Assembly (NCBI GenBank): GCA_964502215.1 | Contig: CAZCUN010000010.1 | Span: 1 to 64,000 of the forward strand | Source of the DNA: JAALLB01 sp964502215 | GTDB taxonomy: Bacteria; Pseudomonadota; Alphaproteobacteria; Rhizobiales; Rhizobiaceae | DNA length: 64,000 nucleotides | Direction: 5' to 3' | Part shown: piece by piece, positions 52,078 to 60,748 of the stretch | Position numbering within the stretch: the first letter of the stretch is position 1 | Layout: each line of letters opens with the position of its first letter | Notes under the pieces: generated by a model | What the model was told of the DNA's origin: nothing | The model's database searches: none | Seen by the model: the letters and a program-made list of their open reading frames with translations, nothing else | Translations under genes and position numbers: made by a program

Positions 52078-53874
52078 ATGCCAAGTTACTCAGCACCTAT
52101 TAGAGAAACACTTTATATTCTTAATGATATTCTTAAGATCGACCGATACAACAATCTTCCAGGTTTTGAAGACGCTACATCTGACATGATTGAAGCAATT
52201 CTTGGCGAAGCAGCTAAGCTTAGCGAAGAAGTTCTTCAACCGCTTAATTTTTCTGGTGATCGCGAAGGCTGCATCCGACATGAGGATGCTTCTGTGACAA
52301 CACCAAAGGGTTTCAAAGAAGCCTATCAGACTTATAAAGAAGGCGGCTGGATGGGCTTGCCTGCTGATCCAAATTATGGTGGGCAAGGCTTGCCTTACGT
52401 TTTGCACAGTGCGGTTGGTGAATATTTATCTTCTGCAAACCAAGCATTTGCGATGTATCCTGGCCTTACTCAAGGTGCAATTGCCGCCATGCAAGTTCAT
52501 GCGCCTGATGATATCAAGCAAAAGTTCTTACCGAAAATGATTGATGGCACTTGGACTGGTACGATGAACCTGACCGAACCGCATTGTGGTACAGACCTTG
52601 GTCTGTTGCGCACTAAAGCTGTTCCAGTTGGTGATGGTTCTTACAAAATTTCAGGCCAAAAGATTTTCATCTCTGCTGGTGAACACGATATGGCAGAAAA
52701 TATCATTCATCTTGTGATTGCTCGCATCGAAGGTGCGCCTGAAGGCACTAAAGGTATTTCTCTTTTTGTTGTTCCAAAATTCAAAGTTAACGATGATGGT
52801 TCTATTGGTGAAGCCAATGGCGTTTCATGTGGCTCTATTGAAGAAAAAATGGGCATCCATGCAAATTCAACCTGCGTACTCAACCATGATGAAGCCATTG
52901 GCTATATGATTGGTGAAGAGAACAAAGGCCTTAAAGCGATGTTCATTATGATGAATGAAGCGCGTCTTGGCGTTGGTCTTCAAGGCTTATCCCAATCTGA
53001 AGTTGCTTATCAAAACGCAGCCATTTACGCGAAAGAACGTATTCAGGGGCGTGCCCTAACAGGTGCAGCAGAGCCTGATAAAAAAGCAGATCCACTTTTG
53101 GTTCATCCTGATGTGCGTCGTATGTTGATGAATATTAAGTCCTTCAATGAAGCGGCTCGTGCACTGATGTTATGGACCGCTCTTAAGGGTGACATTTCTC
53201 ATCGCGCAAGTTCAGAGGAGGAGCGTGAAGCAGCAGATGATTTGATGGGCTTACTGACACCCATCATCAAAGGTGTGTTGACCGATAAAGGTTTTGAAAA
53301 TTGCGTCAATGCGCAACAAGTCTTTGGTGGGCATGGCTATGTTGAAGAATGGGGCATGAGCCAATTTGTTCGAGATGCAAGAATTGCGCAAATCTACGAA
53401 GGCGCAAATGGCGTTCAGGCGCTTGATCTGGTTGGGCGTAAACTACCTGCCAATGGCGGTCGTGCGATGCGCTCCTTCATGGAAGAGGTTAGCGGCTTCA
53501 CCAAAAAACACATGGATAATGAAGCCATGCAAATCTACACAAAGCCATTACGCGACAGTGTTAAAAAGCTTGAAGCTTCGACTATGTGGTTGATGCAAAA
53601 TGGGATGCAGAACCCAAATAATGCGGGCGCTGCATCGATGGACTTTATGCATTTGTTTGGCCTTGTTGCTCTTGGTTATATGTGGAGCTTGATGGCTGAA
53701 AAGTCACAAGAAGCCCTTGCAGAAGGTGCAAATGGCAATGCTGCTTTCCACGAAGAAAAGCTGATGACAGCACGTTACTTTATGGAGCGCATCATGCCAG
53801 AAAGTGCAGCTCACCTTGCTCGCATCGAAAGCGGTAGTGAGAGCATGATGGCTTTGCAAGCTGATGCGTTTTAA
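52078..53874 (+). CDS. Acyl-CoA dehydrogenase, long form (DmdC/FadE-like)
   Basis: A 598-aa flavoprotein that introduces the trans-2 double bond into acyl-CoA. The core ACAD domains are at about 60-450: MNLTEPHCGTDLG near residue 163, and the FAD contact and catalytic region VFGGHGYVEEWG, then QIYEGANGVQALDL, where the Glu of YEGANG is the expected base. It has the extra N-terminal (PSYSAPIRETLYILNDIL) and C-terminal domains of the 600-residue group that includes DmdC and several medium/long-chain enzymes. GAGGAG precedes the start. First gene of the beta-oxidation run. Chain-length preference cannot be read from the sequence. Confidence 0.92.
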   Translation: MPSYSAPIRETLYILNDILKIDRYNNLPGFEDATSDMIEAILGEAAKLSEEVLQPLNFSGDREGCIRHEDASVTTPKGFKEAYQTYKEGGWMGLPADPNYGGQGLPYVLHSAVGEYLSSANQAFAMYPGLTQGAIAAMQVHAPDDIKQKFLPKMIDGTWTGTMNLTEPHCGTDLGLLRTKAVPVGDGSYKISGQKIFISAGEHDMAENIIHLVIARIEGAPEGTKGISLFVVPKFKVNDDGSIGEANGVSCGSIEEKMGIHANSTCVLNHDEAIGYMIGEENKGLKAMFIMMNEARLGVGLQGLSQSEVAYQNAAIYAKERIQGRALTGAAEPDKKADPLLVHPDVRRMLMNIKSFNEAARALMLWTALKGDISHRASSEEEREAADDLMGLLTPIIKGVLTDKGFENCVNAQQVFGGHGYVEEWGMSQFVRDARIAQIYEGANGVQALDLVGRKLPANGGRAMRSFMEEVSGFTKKHMDNEAMQIYTKPLRDSVKKLEASTMWLMQNGMQNPNNAGAASMDFMHLFGLVALGYMWSLMAEKSQEALAEGANGNAAFHEEKLMTARYFMERIMPESAAHLARIESGSESMMALQADAF

Positions 53875-53893
53875 GTCACTTTAAAGGCTTGTT

Positions 53894-55063
53894 ATGACAA
53901 CTCCGCAAGAAGTTCTAGGCTCCCCTACCCCGTCATGGCATGATGAAGATTATGCCATGGTGCGGGATATGGCTGGACGTTTTATGGAGACTGAAATTGC
54001 GCCTAATTATGAGCAGTACGAAAAAGACGAAATCGTGCCACGTTCAGATTGGGAAAAGGCGGGTGCAAATGGTTTATTATGCGCCTCTGCACCTGAAGAG
54101 TTTGGCGGGGGCGATGCTACTTATGCGCAAGAAGCGGCAATCATCGAAGCGATTGCCCATAATGGCGTAGATGGTTTTGGCATCGCACTGCACTCTGGCA
54201 TTGTTGCTCCCTATATTACAGACTTCGGCACACAAGAACAAAAAGAACGTTGGTTACCGCGCCTTGCAACTGGGGAGCTGATAGGCGCAATTGCCATGAG
54301 TGAACCTGGCGCTGGCTCTGATCTACAAGGCGTTAAAACAACTGCTATTAAAGATGGTAATCAATACCGTATCAACGGCTCTAAAACTTTCATCACCAAT
54401 GGCCAAAACGCTAATCTGATTATCGTTGTTACCAAAACCGATCCATCATCAGGTGCAAAAGGCACTTCCTTGATGATTGTAGAAACGGATGAAGTTGAAG
54501 GCTTTGAGCGTGGGCGTAATCTGGATAAAATCGGCTATAAGGCCAATGATACTTCAGAGCTGTTTTTCAACGATGTGAAAGTGCCAACGGCAAATCTTCT
54601 TGGTAATGATGAAGGACAGGGCTTTTTTCAGCTTATGAATCAATTGCCGCAAGAGCGATTAATCATTGCTAATCAGGCGATGGGTTCTATCGAACTCGCG
54701 CTTTCGCTAACACTTGATTATGTCAAAGAGCGCAAAGCCTTTGGTAAGGCAATTATTGATTTTCAAAATACGCAGTTCAAACTGGCTGAATTAAAATCTG
54801 AAGCAACCATGGCGAAGGCTTTCGTTAATCAATGCGTTGGACAGCATCTTAAAGGCGAGCTTGATACAGCAACTGCCTCTATGGCAAAATATCTTCTTTC
54901 AGATCTGCAAAGCAAGGTGATGGATGAATGCTTGCAGCTTTTTGGTGGCTATGGCTTCATGAATGAATACCCGATTGCACGCCTCTTTCGTGATGCGCGC
55001 GTACAAAGAATTTATGGTGGTACAAATGAGATTATGAAAGTTCTCATTTCCCGAACGCTTTAA
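53894..55063 (+). CDS. Acyl-CoA dehydrogenase, short form
   Basis: A 389-aa FAD enzyme of the standard ACAD length. Features: MSEPGAGSDLQGVKT near residue 134, RINGSKTFITNGQNANLIIV, ERKAFGKAI near residue 282, and LQLFGGYGFMNEYP near residue 352. At the usual catalytic position the loop reads RIYGGTNEIM, with Gly instead of Glu. A Glu is present in LPQERLIIANQAMG, where isovaleryl- and long-chain acyl-CoA dehydrogenases carry their base. It is therefore probably active on branched or long substrates. It lies 19 bp after the first dehydrogenase gene. Confidence 0.92.
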   Translation: MTTPQEVLGSPTPSWHDEDYAMVRDMAGRFMETEIAPNYEQYEKDEIVPRSDWEKAGANGLLCASAPEEFGGGDATYAQEAAIIEAIAHNGVDGFGIALHSGIVAPYITDFGTQEQKERWLPRLATGELIGAIAMSEPGAGSDLQGVKTTAIKDGNQYRINGSKTFITNGQNANLIIVVTKTDPSSGAKGTSLMIVETDEVEGFERGRNLDKIGYKANDTSELFFNDVKVPTANLLGNDEGQGFFQLMNQLPQERLIIANQAMGSIELALSLTLDYVKERKAFGKAIIDFQNTQFKLAELKSEATMAKAFVNQCVGQHLKGELDTATASMAKYLLSDLQSKVMDECLQLFGGYGFMNEYPIARLFRDARVQRIYGGTNEIMKVLISRTL

Positions 55064-55077
55064 ACTAGGAGGTCACT

Positions 55078-55389
55078 ATGCCCAAAGGATATTGGATTGC
55101 TCACGTAAACGCAGAAGATGCTTCAAGCTTCACAAGCGATGCATATCAAGCCTACGTCGCAGGCGCAGGCCCTTGCTTTAAAAAGTATAACGCAACGTTT
55201 CTCGCACGTGGCGGCGATTTCTTTACGGCTGAAGGTGACGACCTTGGCAGTCGCCATGTTGTAATTGAATTTGCCTCTCTTGAGGACGCAAAATCTTGCT
55301 ATAACAGTGAAGCTTATCAAAACGCTAAAAAACATAGAACTGCCGTTTCAAATGCAAGCATTACATTGCTTGAAGGATTTGACGGTTAA
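55078..55389 (+). CDS. DUF1330 family protein
   Basis: A 103-aa ferredoxin-like-fold (dimeric alpha-beta barrel) protein of DUF1330, starting KGYWIAHVNAED. Also typical are LARGGDFFTAEG near residue 42 and VVIEFASLEDAKSCYNSEAY near residue 60. Function unknown; relatives include small enzymes and stress proteins. It lies 14 bp after a dehydrogenase gene with AGGAGG before its start, and 32 bp before the thiolase gene, so it is a built-in member of the operon. Confidence 0.88.
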   Translation: MPKGYWIAHVNAEDASSFTSDAYQAYVAGAGPCFKKYNATFLARGGDFFTAEGDDLGSRHVVIEFASLEDAKSCYNSEAYQNAKKHRTAVSNASITLLEGFDG

Positions 55390-55421
55390 AAAAAATAAAC
55401 TGCCTAACTGGGAGAAACCAA

Positions 55422-56633
55422 ATGGCTGAAGCATTTATTTATGATCATGTTCGCACCCCTAGAGGTCGCGGCAAGAAAAACGGCGCATTGCATGAAGTAC
55501 CTGCGGTGCGTCTTTCTGCAAAAACATTAGATGCGGTTCGTGAGCGCAATGAAATTGCGGATACATCTGTTATTGATGATGTAATCTTAGGTTGCGTTGA
55601 TCCTGTTGGTGAAGCTGGGTCTGACATTGCGCGTGCTGCCGTGTTTGAAGCAGGTTATGACAACAAAGTCCCTGGCATGCAGATTAACCGCTTTTGTGCA
55701 TCAGGCTTAGACGCGATTAACATGGCGACCTCAACGATTAACTCAGGCATGAATGACCTTGTTATTGCTGGCGGTGTTGAATCAATGTCACGCGTTGGCA
55801 TTGGCGCATCTGGTGGGGCTTGGCCGATGGATCCGTCCGTTGCTGTTCCATCATACTTCATGCCGCAAGGCGTTTCAGCAGATTTGATTGCCAGCAAATA
55901 TGGCTTTTCACGCGATGATGTGGACGCTTATGCGGTTGAAAGTCAAAAGCGCTCAGAAGCAAGTTGGAAAGATGGGCGTTTTAAAAACTCTGTTGTTCCG
56001 ATTAAAGATCAAAATGGTCTTGTTATTCTTGACCATGATGAGCACATGCGTCCTGAAACCAACATGCAATCGCTTGCCTCCCTTGATGCATCTTTTGTGA
56101 TGATGGGTGAAATGGGTGGTTTTGATGCGGTTGGTATTGCCGCTCACCCTGAGCTTGAAGCGGTAAATCACGTTCACCATGCGGGTAATTCATCAGGCAT
56201 AGTGGATGGTGCAGCCGCTGTTCTTTTGGGTTCAAAAGAAGGTGGTGAAAAGCTTGGTGTTAAGCCACGCGCTAGAATTAAAGCTTTTGCTAATATTGGT
56301 TCTGACCCAGCGCTTATGCTAACGGGTCCCGTTGATGTGACTGAGAAACTTTTGGCGCGAACAAACATGAAATTGTCAGACATAGATTTGTTTGAACTCA
56401 ATGAAGCCTTTGCTTCAGTCGTGCTTCGCTACATGCAGCACTTTGATATTTCACATGACAAGATGAATGTATGTGGTGGCGCGATTGCTATGGGGCATCC
56501 ACTGGGTGCAACTGGCGCGATGATCCTTGGAACAGTGCTTGATGAACTTGAGCGCCGTGACCAAAACGTGGCCCTTGTGACGCTATGCATCGGTGCAGGC
56601 ATGGGCACAGCAACGATTATTGAAAGAGTTTAA
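55422..56633 (+). CDS. fadA: Acetyl-CoA C-acyltransferase (thiolase)
   Basis: A 403-aa thiolase that cleaves 3-ketoacyl-CoA in the last step of beta-oxidation. Nucleophile Cys in INRFCASGLDAIN near residue 89; catalytic His in GGAIAMGHPLGATGA near residue 352; second Cys in LVTLCIGAGMG near residue 388. It is 2 bp before the multifunctional fadB-like gene, so the two probably form the classic FadAB complex. The specificity could include shorter substrates. Confidence 0.94.
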   Translation: MAEAFIYDHVRTPRGRGKKNGALHEVPAVRLSAKTLDAVRERNEIADTSVIDDVILGCVDPVGEAGSDIARAAVFEAGYDNKVPGMQINRFCASGLDAINMATSTINSGMNDLVIAGGVESMSRVGIGASGGAWPMDPSVAVPSYFMPQGVSADLIASKYGFSRDDVDAYAVESQKRSEASWKDGRFKNSVVPIKDQNGLVILDHDEHMRPETNMQSLASLDASFVMMGEMGGFDAVGIAAHPELEAVNHVHHAGNSSGIVDGAAAVLLGSKEGGEKLGVKPRARIKAFANIGSDPALMLTGPVDVTEKLLARTNMKLSDIDLFELNEAFASVVLRYMQHFDISHDKMNVCGGAIAMGHPLGATGAMILGTVLDELERRDQNVALVTLCIGAGMGTATIIERV

Positions 56634-56635
56634 TC

Positions 56636-58846
56636 ATGAGCTACACAAATTTTAAAATCGAAACCGATAGCGATGGCATTGCAGTTGTTACTTGGGATAT
56701 GCCTGATAAATCTATGAATGTGATTGATCTTTCAGTCATGGACGAATGGGAAAAAATTATAGATAGTATGGCGGCTGACGAGGCTATCAAAGGTGTTGTT
56801 CTTGCTTCTGGTAAAAAGACCTTTGGTGCTGGTGCTGATCTTTCTATGATTCAAGAAATGCTGGGTCAATTCCATACGGAAGAACAAAAAGACCCTGAAA
56901 ATGCAGCACAACTTTTGTTTGATAATGCATACCGTTTGAACCTGCTACTTCGCAAACAAGAGACATCAGGCAAGCCTTTTGTGGCAGCTATTAATGGTCA
57001 AGCCATTGGTGGTTGTCTTGAGATGTGTTTAGCATGTCATGCACGTGTGATTGCAGATGACGCGAAGGTCTCGCTTCCTGAAGTTAAAGTTGGCCTTTTC
57101 CCAGGTGGCGGTGGAACGCAACGTGTTCCACGTTTAATTCATACGCAAGAAGCCATGCAGTTCTTGTTAAAGGGCGGCAACATGCATGCCTCTAAAACTA
57201 AGGCGCAAGGTTTAACCAATGAATGTGTGCCAGAGTCTGAGCTGATTAATAAAGCCAAAGAGCTTATCAATGGTGGCTTAAAGGCAGACCAACCTTGGGA
57301 TGTTAAGGGTTATAAATTCCCGGGCGGTAAAGTTTATACCCCTGCTGGTTTCCAACTCTTCCCGCCTGCCAATGCAATTTATCGTCGTGAGACGCAGGAT
57401 AATTATCCGGGTGCTCGTGCAATCATGAAATGCGTATACGAAGGCATGTTAGTGCCCTTTGATACAGCGCTTAAAATAGAGAGCCGTTATTTCTCGGAAG
57501 TTCTTCGCACAACCGAAGCAGCGATGATGGTTCGTACATTGTTTATGTCTATGCAAGAGTTAAACAAAGGCGCGCGACGTCCAGCTTCTGTTGGCAAATT
57601 AGAAGTCAATAAGATTGGCGTAATCGGTGCAGGTCTTATGGGTGCAGGCATTGCCTATGTTTCTGCTAAGGCTGGTATTGATGTAGTTCTGATTGACCGC
57701 GACCAAGAAGGCGCGGACAAAGGCAAGGCTTGGTCTGAGACGACAGAAGACAAAGCGATTTCAAAGAAGCGTTCTACACCAGAAAAGAAAGAAGCCATTC
57801 TTTCACGCATTACTGCTACAGATGATTATGCAAAACTGTCTGATGTGGACATGGTGATTGAAGCGGTTTTTGAAGATTCTGAAGTCAAGAAAACAGCGAC
57901 TGAAATGGCTGAAGCACACATGCCACAAGATGCTATTTTTGCATCCAATACATCAACCATTCCAATTTCTGATCTGGCTAAAAATTCAAAACGTCCAGAG
58001 CAATTTGTCGGTATTCATTTCTTCTCACCTGTTAACATGATGTTGTTGGTTGAGACCATCAAAGGCGAGAAGACTGGCGATAAAGCGATTGCTATGTCGC
58101 TTGATTACATCAGCAAAATTAAGAAAACCCCGATCGTTGTGAATGATACACGCGGCTTCTATGTAAACCGCTGTGTGCTTCGTTATATGTCAGAAGCCTA
58201 CAACATGTTGAGCGAAGGGGTTCCTGCGGCAATGATTGAAAATCTTGCCAAACAAGCAGGCATGCCGCTTGGCCCACTGCAACTTAATGATGAAACAGCA
58301 ATTGATCTTAGCCATAAAATTCTGCATCAGACCATTCGCGATCTGGGCGAAGGTGCTGTTGAACAACGCCATATTGATTTGGTAGATGCAATGGTAGAAA
58401 AGCATGGGCGTTTGGGTAAGAAGAACGGCAAGGGCTTTTATGATTATCCTGAAAGACCTGCCAAGAAGCACCTTTGGCATGGCCTTAAAGATATGTATCC
58501 GCAGCAAGATGCGGATAGCATTGATCGCCAAGAAATTAAAAATCGTTTCCATGCAACCATCGCAGTTGAGGCAGCACGTTGTGTTGAAGAAGGCGTTGTG
58601 ACTGATGTTCGTGAAGCCGATGTGGGTTCTATTCTTGGCTTTGGTTTTGCGCCATTCACAGGCGGTGCGCTTTCTTATATTGATGGCATGGGCACAAAGG
58701 CCTTTGTTGAAATGCTCAAAGACCTGCACAAAAAGTATGGTGATCAGTTCAAGCCGAACAAACTACTTCTTGAAATGGCAAAGAGCGATGAGAAGTTTTA
58801 TGTGCGTTTTGACCCTACTGGCTCTCCAGACAAGAAAGCAGCGTAA
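56636..58846 (+). CDS. fadB: FadB-type multifunctional enoyl-CoA hydratase / 3-hydroxyacyl-CoA dehydrogenase
   Basis: A 736-aa enzyme. The N-terminal enoyl-CoA hydratase domain (1-290) carries ASGKKTFGAGADLSMI, GQAIGGCLEMCLA and VKVGLFPGGGGTQRVPR, with the expected Glu residues. The NAD-binding 3-hydroxyacyl-CoA dehydrogenase domain starts near 325 (KIGVIGAGLMGAGIAYV), with the catalytic His in GIHFFSPVNMM near residue 462. Two C-terminal dehydrogenase domains follow. It works with the thiolase encoded 2 bp upstream. The rhizobial relatives are often annotated FadB or FadJ. Confidence 0.94.
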   Translation: MSYTNFKIETDSDGIAVVTWDMPDKSMNVIDLSVMDEWEKIIDSMAADEAIKGVVLASGKKTFGAGADLSMIQEMLGQFHTEEQKDPENAAQLLFDNAYRLNLLLRKQETSGKPFVAAINGQAIGGCLEMCLACHARVIADDAKVSLPEVKVGLFPGGGGTQRVPRLIHTQEAMQFLLKGGNMHASKTKAQGLTNECVPESELINKAKELINGGLKADQPWDVKGYKFPGGKVYTPAGFQLFPPANAIYRRETQDNYPGARAIMKCVYEGMLVPFDTALKIESRYFSEVLRTTEAAMMVRTLFMSMQELNKGARRPASVGKLEVNKIGVIGAGLMGAGIAYVSAKAGIDVVLIDRDQEGADKGKAWSETTEDKAISKKRSTPEKKEAILSRITATDDYAKLSDVDMVIEAVFEDSEVKKTATEMAEAHMPQDAIFASNTSTIPISDLAKNSKRPEQFVGIHFFSPVNMMLLVETIKGEKTGDKAIAMSLDYISKIKKTPIVVNDTRGFYVNRCVLRYMSEAYNMLSEGVPAAMIENLAKQAGMPLGPLQLNDETAIDLSHKILHQTIRDLGEGAVEQRHIDLVDAMVEKHGRLGKKNGKGFYDYPERPAKKHLWHGLKDMYPQQDADSIDRQEIKNRFHATIAVEAARCVEEGVVTDVREADVGSILGFGFAPFTGGALSYIDGMGTKAFVEMLKDLHKKYGDQFKPNKLLLEMAKSDEKFYVRFDPTGSPDKKAA

Positions 58847-58854
58847 GCAAACTC

Positions 58855-59388
58855 ATGTATCCTTTTGCCCGCATGGCGGCAATCATGTGGAAAGCGCGGC
58901 GGGCACCTGCCGCGCAATTTACTGATGCCACCACTTGCTCATTTTATTGTCACCCCTGGGACATTGACCATTTTTTAGAAATGAATAATGGACGTCATCT
59001 TACGCTCTATGATTTAGGACGTTTTGATCTCGCCGTTAAAACAGGATTATGGAAAACGCTTAAAGAACAAAAATGGGGACTTGTGGTTGCAGGTTCTTCA
59101 GTGCGATTTCGCAAGCGTATCTTTGCATTTCAAAAAGTAATTATGAAAACACAACTTGTTGGAATGGATCATCGGTGGTTTTATATTCAGCAATCTATGG
59201 AAGTAGGTGGTGAGCCTTGTTCAACAGCACTTTTTCGAACAGCCGTCACCGAAAAAGGACGCGCTATACTAACTGAGCGTGTTTCCAAAGCTATGAATGA
59301 TCCTGAATTCACGCTCACACCGCCCAATTGGGTTCAAGCTTGGATTGATGCAGATAACTCAAGACCATGGCCACCAGAATATTTGTGA
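58855..59388 (+). CDS. Hotdog-fold thioesterase-like protein
   Basis: A 177-aa protein of the 4-hydroxybenzoyl-CoA thioesterase-like (4HBT_2) group. The segment PWDIDHFLEMNNGRHLTLYD at about 40-59 holds the Asp and the helix with MNNGR typical of this group. VVAGSSVRFRKRIFAFQKV follows as the central strands. It lies 8 bp after the FadB-type gene and may release acyl groups from CoA as an overflow step. A longer, basic N-terminus (ARMAAIMWKARRA) could associate with the membrane. Substrate unknown. Confidence 0.85.
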   Translation: MYPFARMAAIMWKARRAPAAQFTDATTCSFYCHPWDIDHFLEMNNGRHLTLYDLGRFDLAVKTGLWKTLKEQKWGLVVAGSSVRFRKRIFAFQKVIMKTQLVGMDHRWFYIQQSMEVGGEPCSTALFRTAVTEKGRAILTERVSKAMNDPEFTLTPPNWVQAWIDADNSRPWPPEYL

Positions 59389-59535
59389 TTTATATTCGCA
59401 ATGATGCTGACACAACTTTGATTTCTATACAATTTATCCATGTCAATTATTAGTCTGTTTGATTGATTGGTTTGTTTATCGTTAATGAAAATTTAATTCA
59501 GCTTAAATAAGCTAGGCCATGTCCTTTCAAGGGCA

Positions 59536-59655
59536 ATGAAAGATATTTTCGAAATTGCAGTTTTAGGTTTCATACTGGCATTTACTGGTAAAATGAAACA
59601 CCCAAGATGCAATGCAGAATTAACTTCTTTAAAATCAAAGAAGATGAAGGCTTAG
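59536..59655 (+). CDS. Possible 39-aa small ORF before the hydroxylase gene
   Basis: An ATG-initiated 39-codon frame starting MKDIFEIAVLGFILAFTGKM, with a hydrophobic N-terminal half and a basic C-terminal half. It ends 2 bp before the start of the next gene in a different frame. AAGGG lies only 2 bp before the ATG, which is too close for a good ribosome binding site. It may be a small membrane peptide or a leader that couples translation, or chance. Confidence 0.22.
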   Translation: MKDIFEIAVLGFILAFTGKMKHPRCNAELTSLKSKKMKA

Positions 59656-59657
59656 AT

Positions 59658-60527
59658 ATGGATATCAATAGTTTTATTGCAGGTGCTAAATCTGAAGTTT
59701 TACTTCATCTTGGTTTGTTTGCTCTATTTACATTTATTGCATTCCTATCACGTGGATGGATTGGCATGATCTGGACAAAAGATATGTTCAAGAGTGCAAT
59801 CACAAGTTTTGGTATTCTACAGTTTAATGTCTTCTTTGGCGGAGTATTTTTTATTGCTTATTTTTATGTCAAAGACGGTTATGAGTCTTTACAGCTCCCC
59901 TTCATCCCTGCTTCCTTTTGGGAGCAACTTCCTGCACCTTTGGTTTGGCTCATTTTATTGCTAATCTATGACTTAGCAATCTATTGGATACATCGTTTTT
60001 TACACGATAAATGGCTTTGGCCTATTCATGCTATTCATCACTCAGATGAAGATATGCACTTTTTATCTTGGTCGCGTGGCCATGCGCTTGAGCAAGCAAT
60101 CATTGCTATCTTTGTATTTCTTTGTTCTGCTTGGCTTGGCGTCAAGCTAACCGATTTCTTTTTGCTAGTTTATCTAAAAGCGATGCACCAATATTACGTA
60201 CATACGAACATTGATTGGAGCCATGGCCCCTTCAAAATGATTATCGCATCACCACAATATCATCGTTGGCACCATGCGGATGTGAAAGAAGCACATGACA
60301 AAAACTTTGCGTCTATCTTTCCCTTTATAGATAAAATGTTTGGCACTTATTACTATCCGCATACAGCGGTCGAAGTAAAAACCGGTTTTAAAGGGTCGCC
60401 TAAAAACGATATAATCGCTTTGATTTGTTATCCGTTTACTCAATGGTATAAAATGATCGCAAGACGCAGAGCAAAAAGCGCTTTGCAAAATACTGTAAAA
60501 GAAAATTCATCAACCGATAAAGCTTAA
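59658..60527 (+). CDS. Sterol desaturase / fatty acid hydroxylase family membrane enzyme
   Basis: A 289-aa integral membrane di-iron enzyme. Four to five helices surround His clusters: HRFLHDKW, HAIHHSDEDMHF and, further on, HRWHHAD, following the HxxxH, HxxHH, HxxHH pattern of the family. The reaction would be hydroxylation or desaturation of a lipid with oxygen; the substrate is unknown (ornithine lipids, carotenoids and fatty acids are known for relatives). Start: the ATG at 59658 follows GAAGG by 8-9 bp and begins MDINSF; an in-frame ATG at 59607 is less likely. It lies 269 bp after the beta-oxidation run. Confidence 0.88.
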   Translation: MDINSFIAGAKSEVLLHLGLFALFTFIAFLSRGWIGMIWTKDMFKSAITSFGILQFNVFFGGVFFIAYFYVKDGYESLQLPFIPASFWEQLPAPLVWLILLLIYDLAIYWIHRFLHDKWLWPIHAIHHSDEDMHFLSWSRGHALEQAIIAIFVFLCSAWLGVKLTDFFLLVYLKAMHQYYVHTNIDWSHGPFKMIIASPQYHRWHHADVKEAHDKNFASIFPFIDKMFGTYYYPHTAVEVKTGFKGSPKNDIIALICYPFTQWYKMIARRRAKSALQNTVKENSSTDKA

Positions 60528-60538
60528 TAAGCTTTTTT
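60519..60538 (+). terminator. Possible terminator at the end of the hydroxylase gene
   Basis: AAAGCTT pairs perfectly with AAGCTTT around AAT and runs into TTT. The stem includes the stop codon. It is short and AT-rich, so it may be weak. Confidence 0.5.
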
Positions 60539-60748
60539 GTGTTGTGCCTCGTGGAATCGAGACTTTTATAAAAACAATACTCTTAAAACCTATCGTTTTA
60601 TGATTAATTCCACGGTTCATAAGTTAAATCACACAAATTCTTGATGCTAATTGAACTCAGGTTGCTTTTTTTGCTATTATCAAAGTATTAGATTCTATTT
60701 TTTAAACCTTAAATAGAATGAAATTATTTAGCTTAATAGGAAAATAGT

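Noticed and set aside
59567..59599. GTTTCAT...ATGAAAC inverted repeat before the hydroxylase gene
   Set aside because: Only 7-bp arms with a 19-nt loop in AT-rich DNA; can arise by chance and has no T tract.
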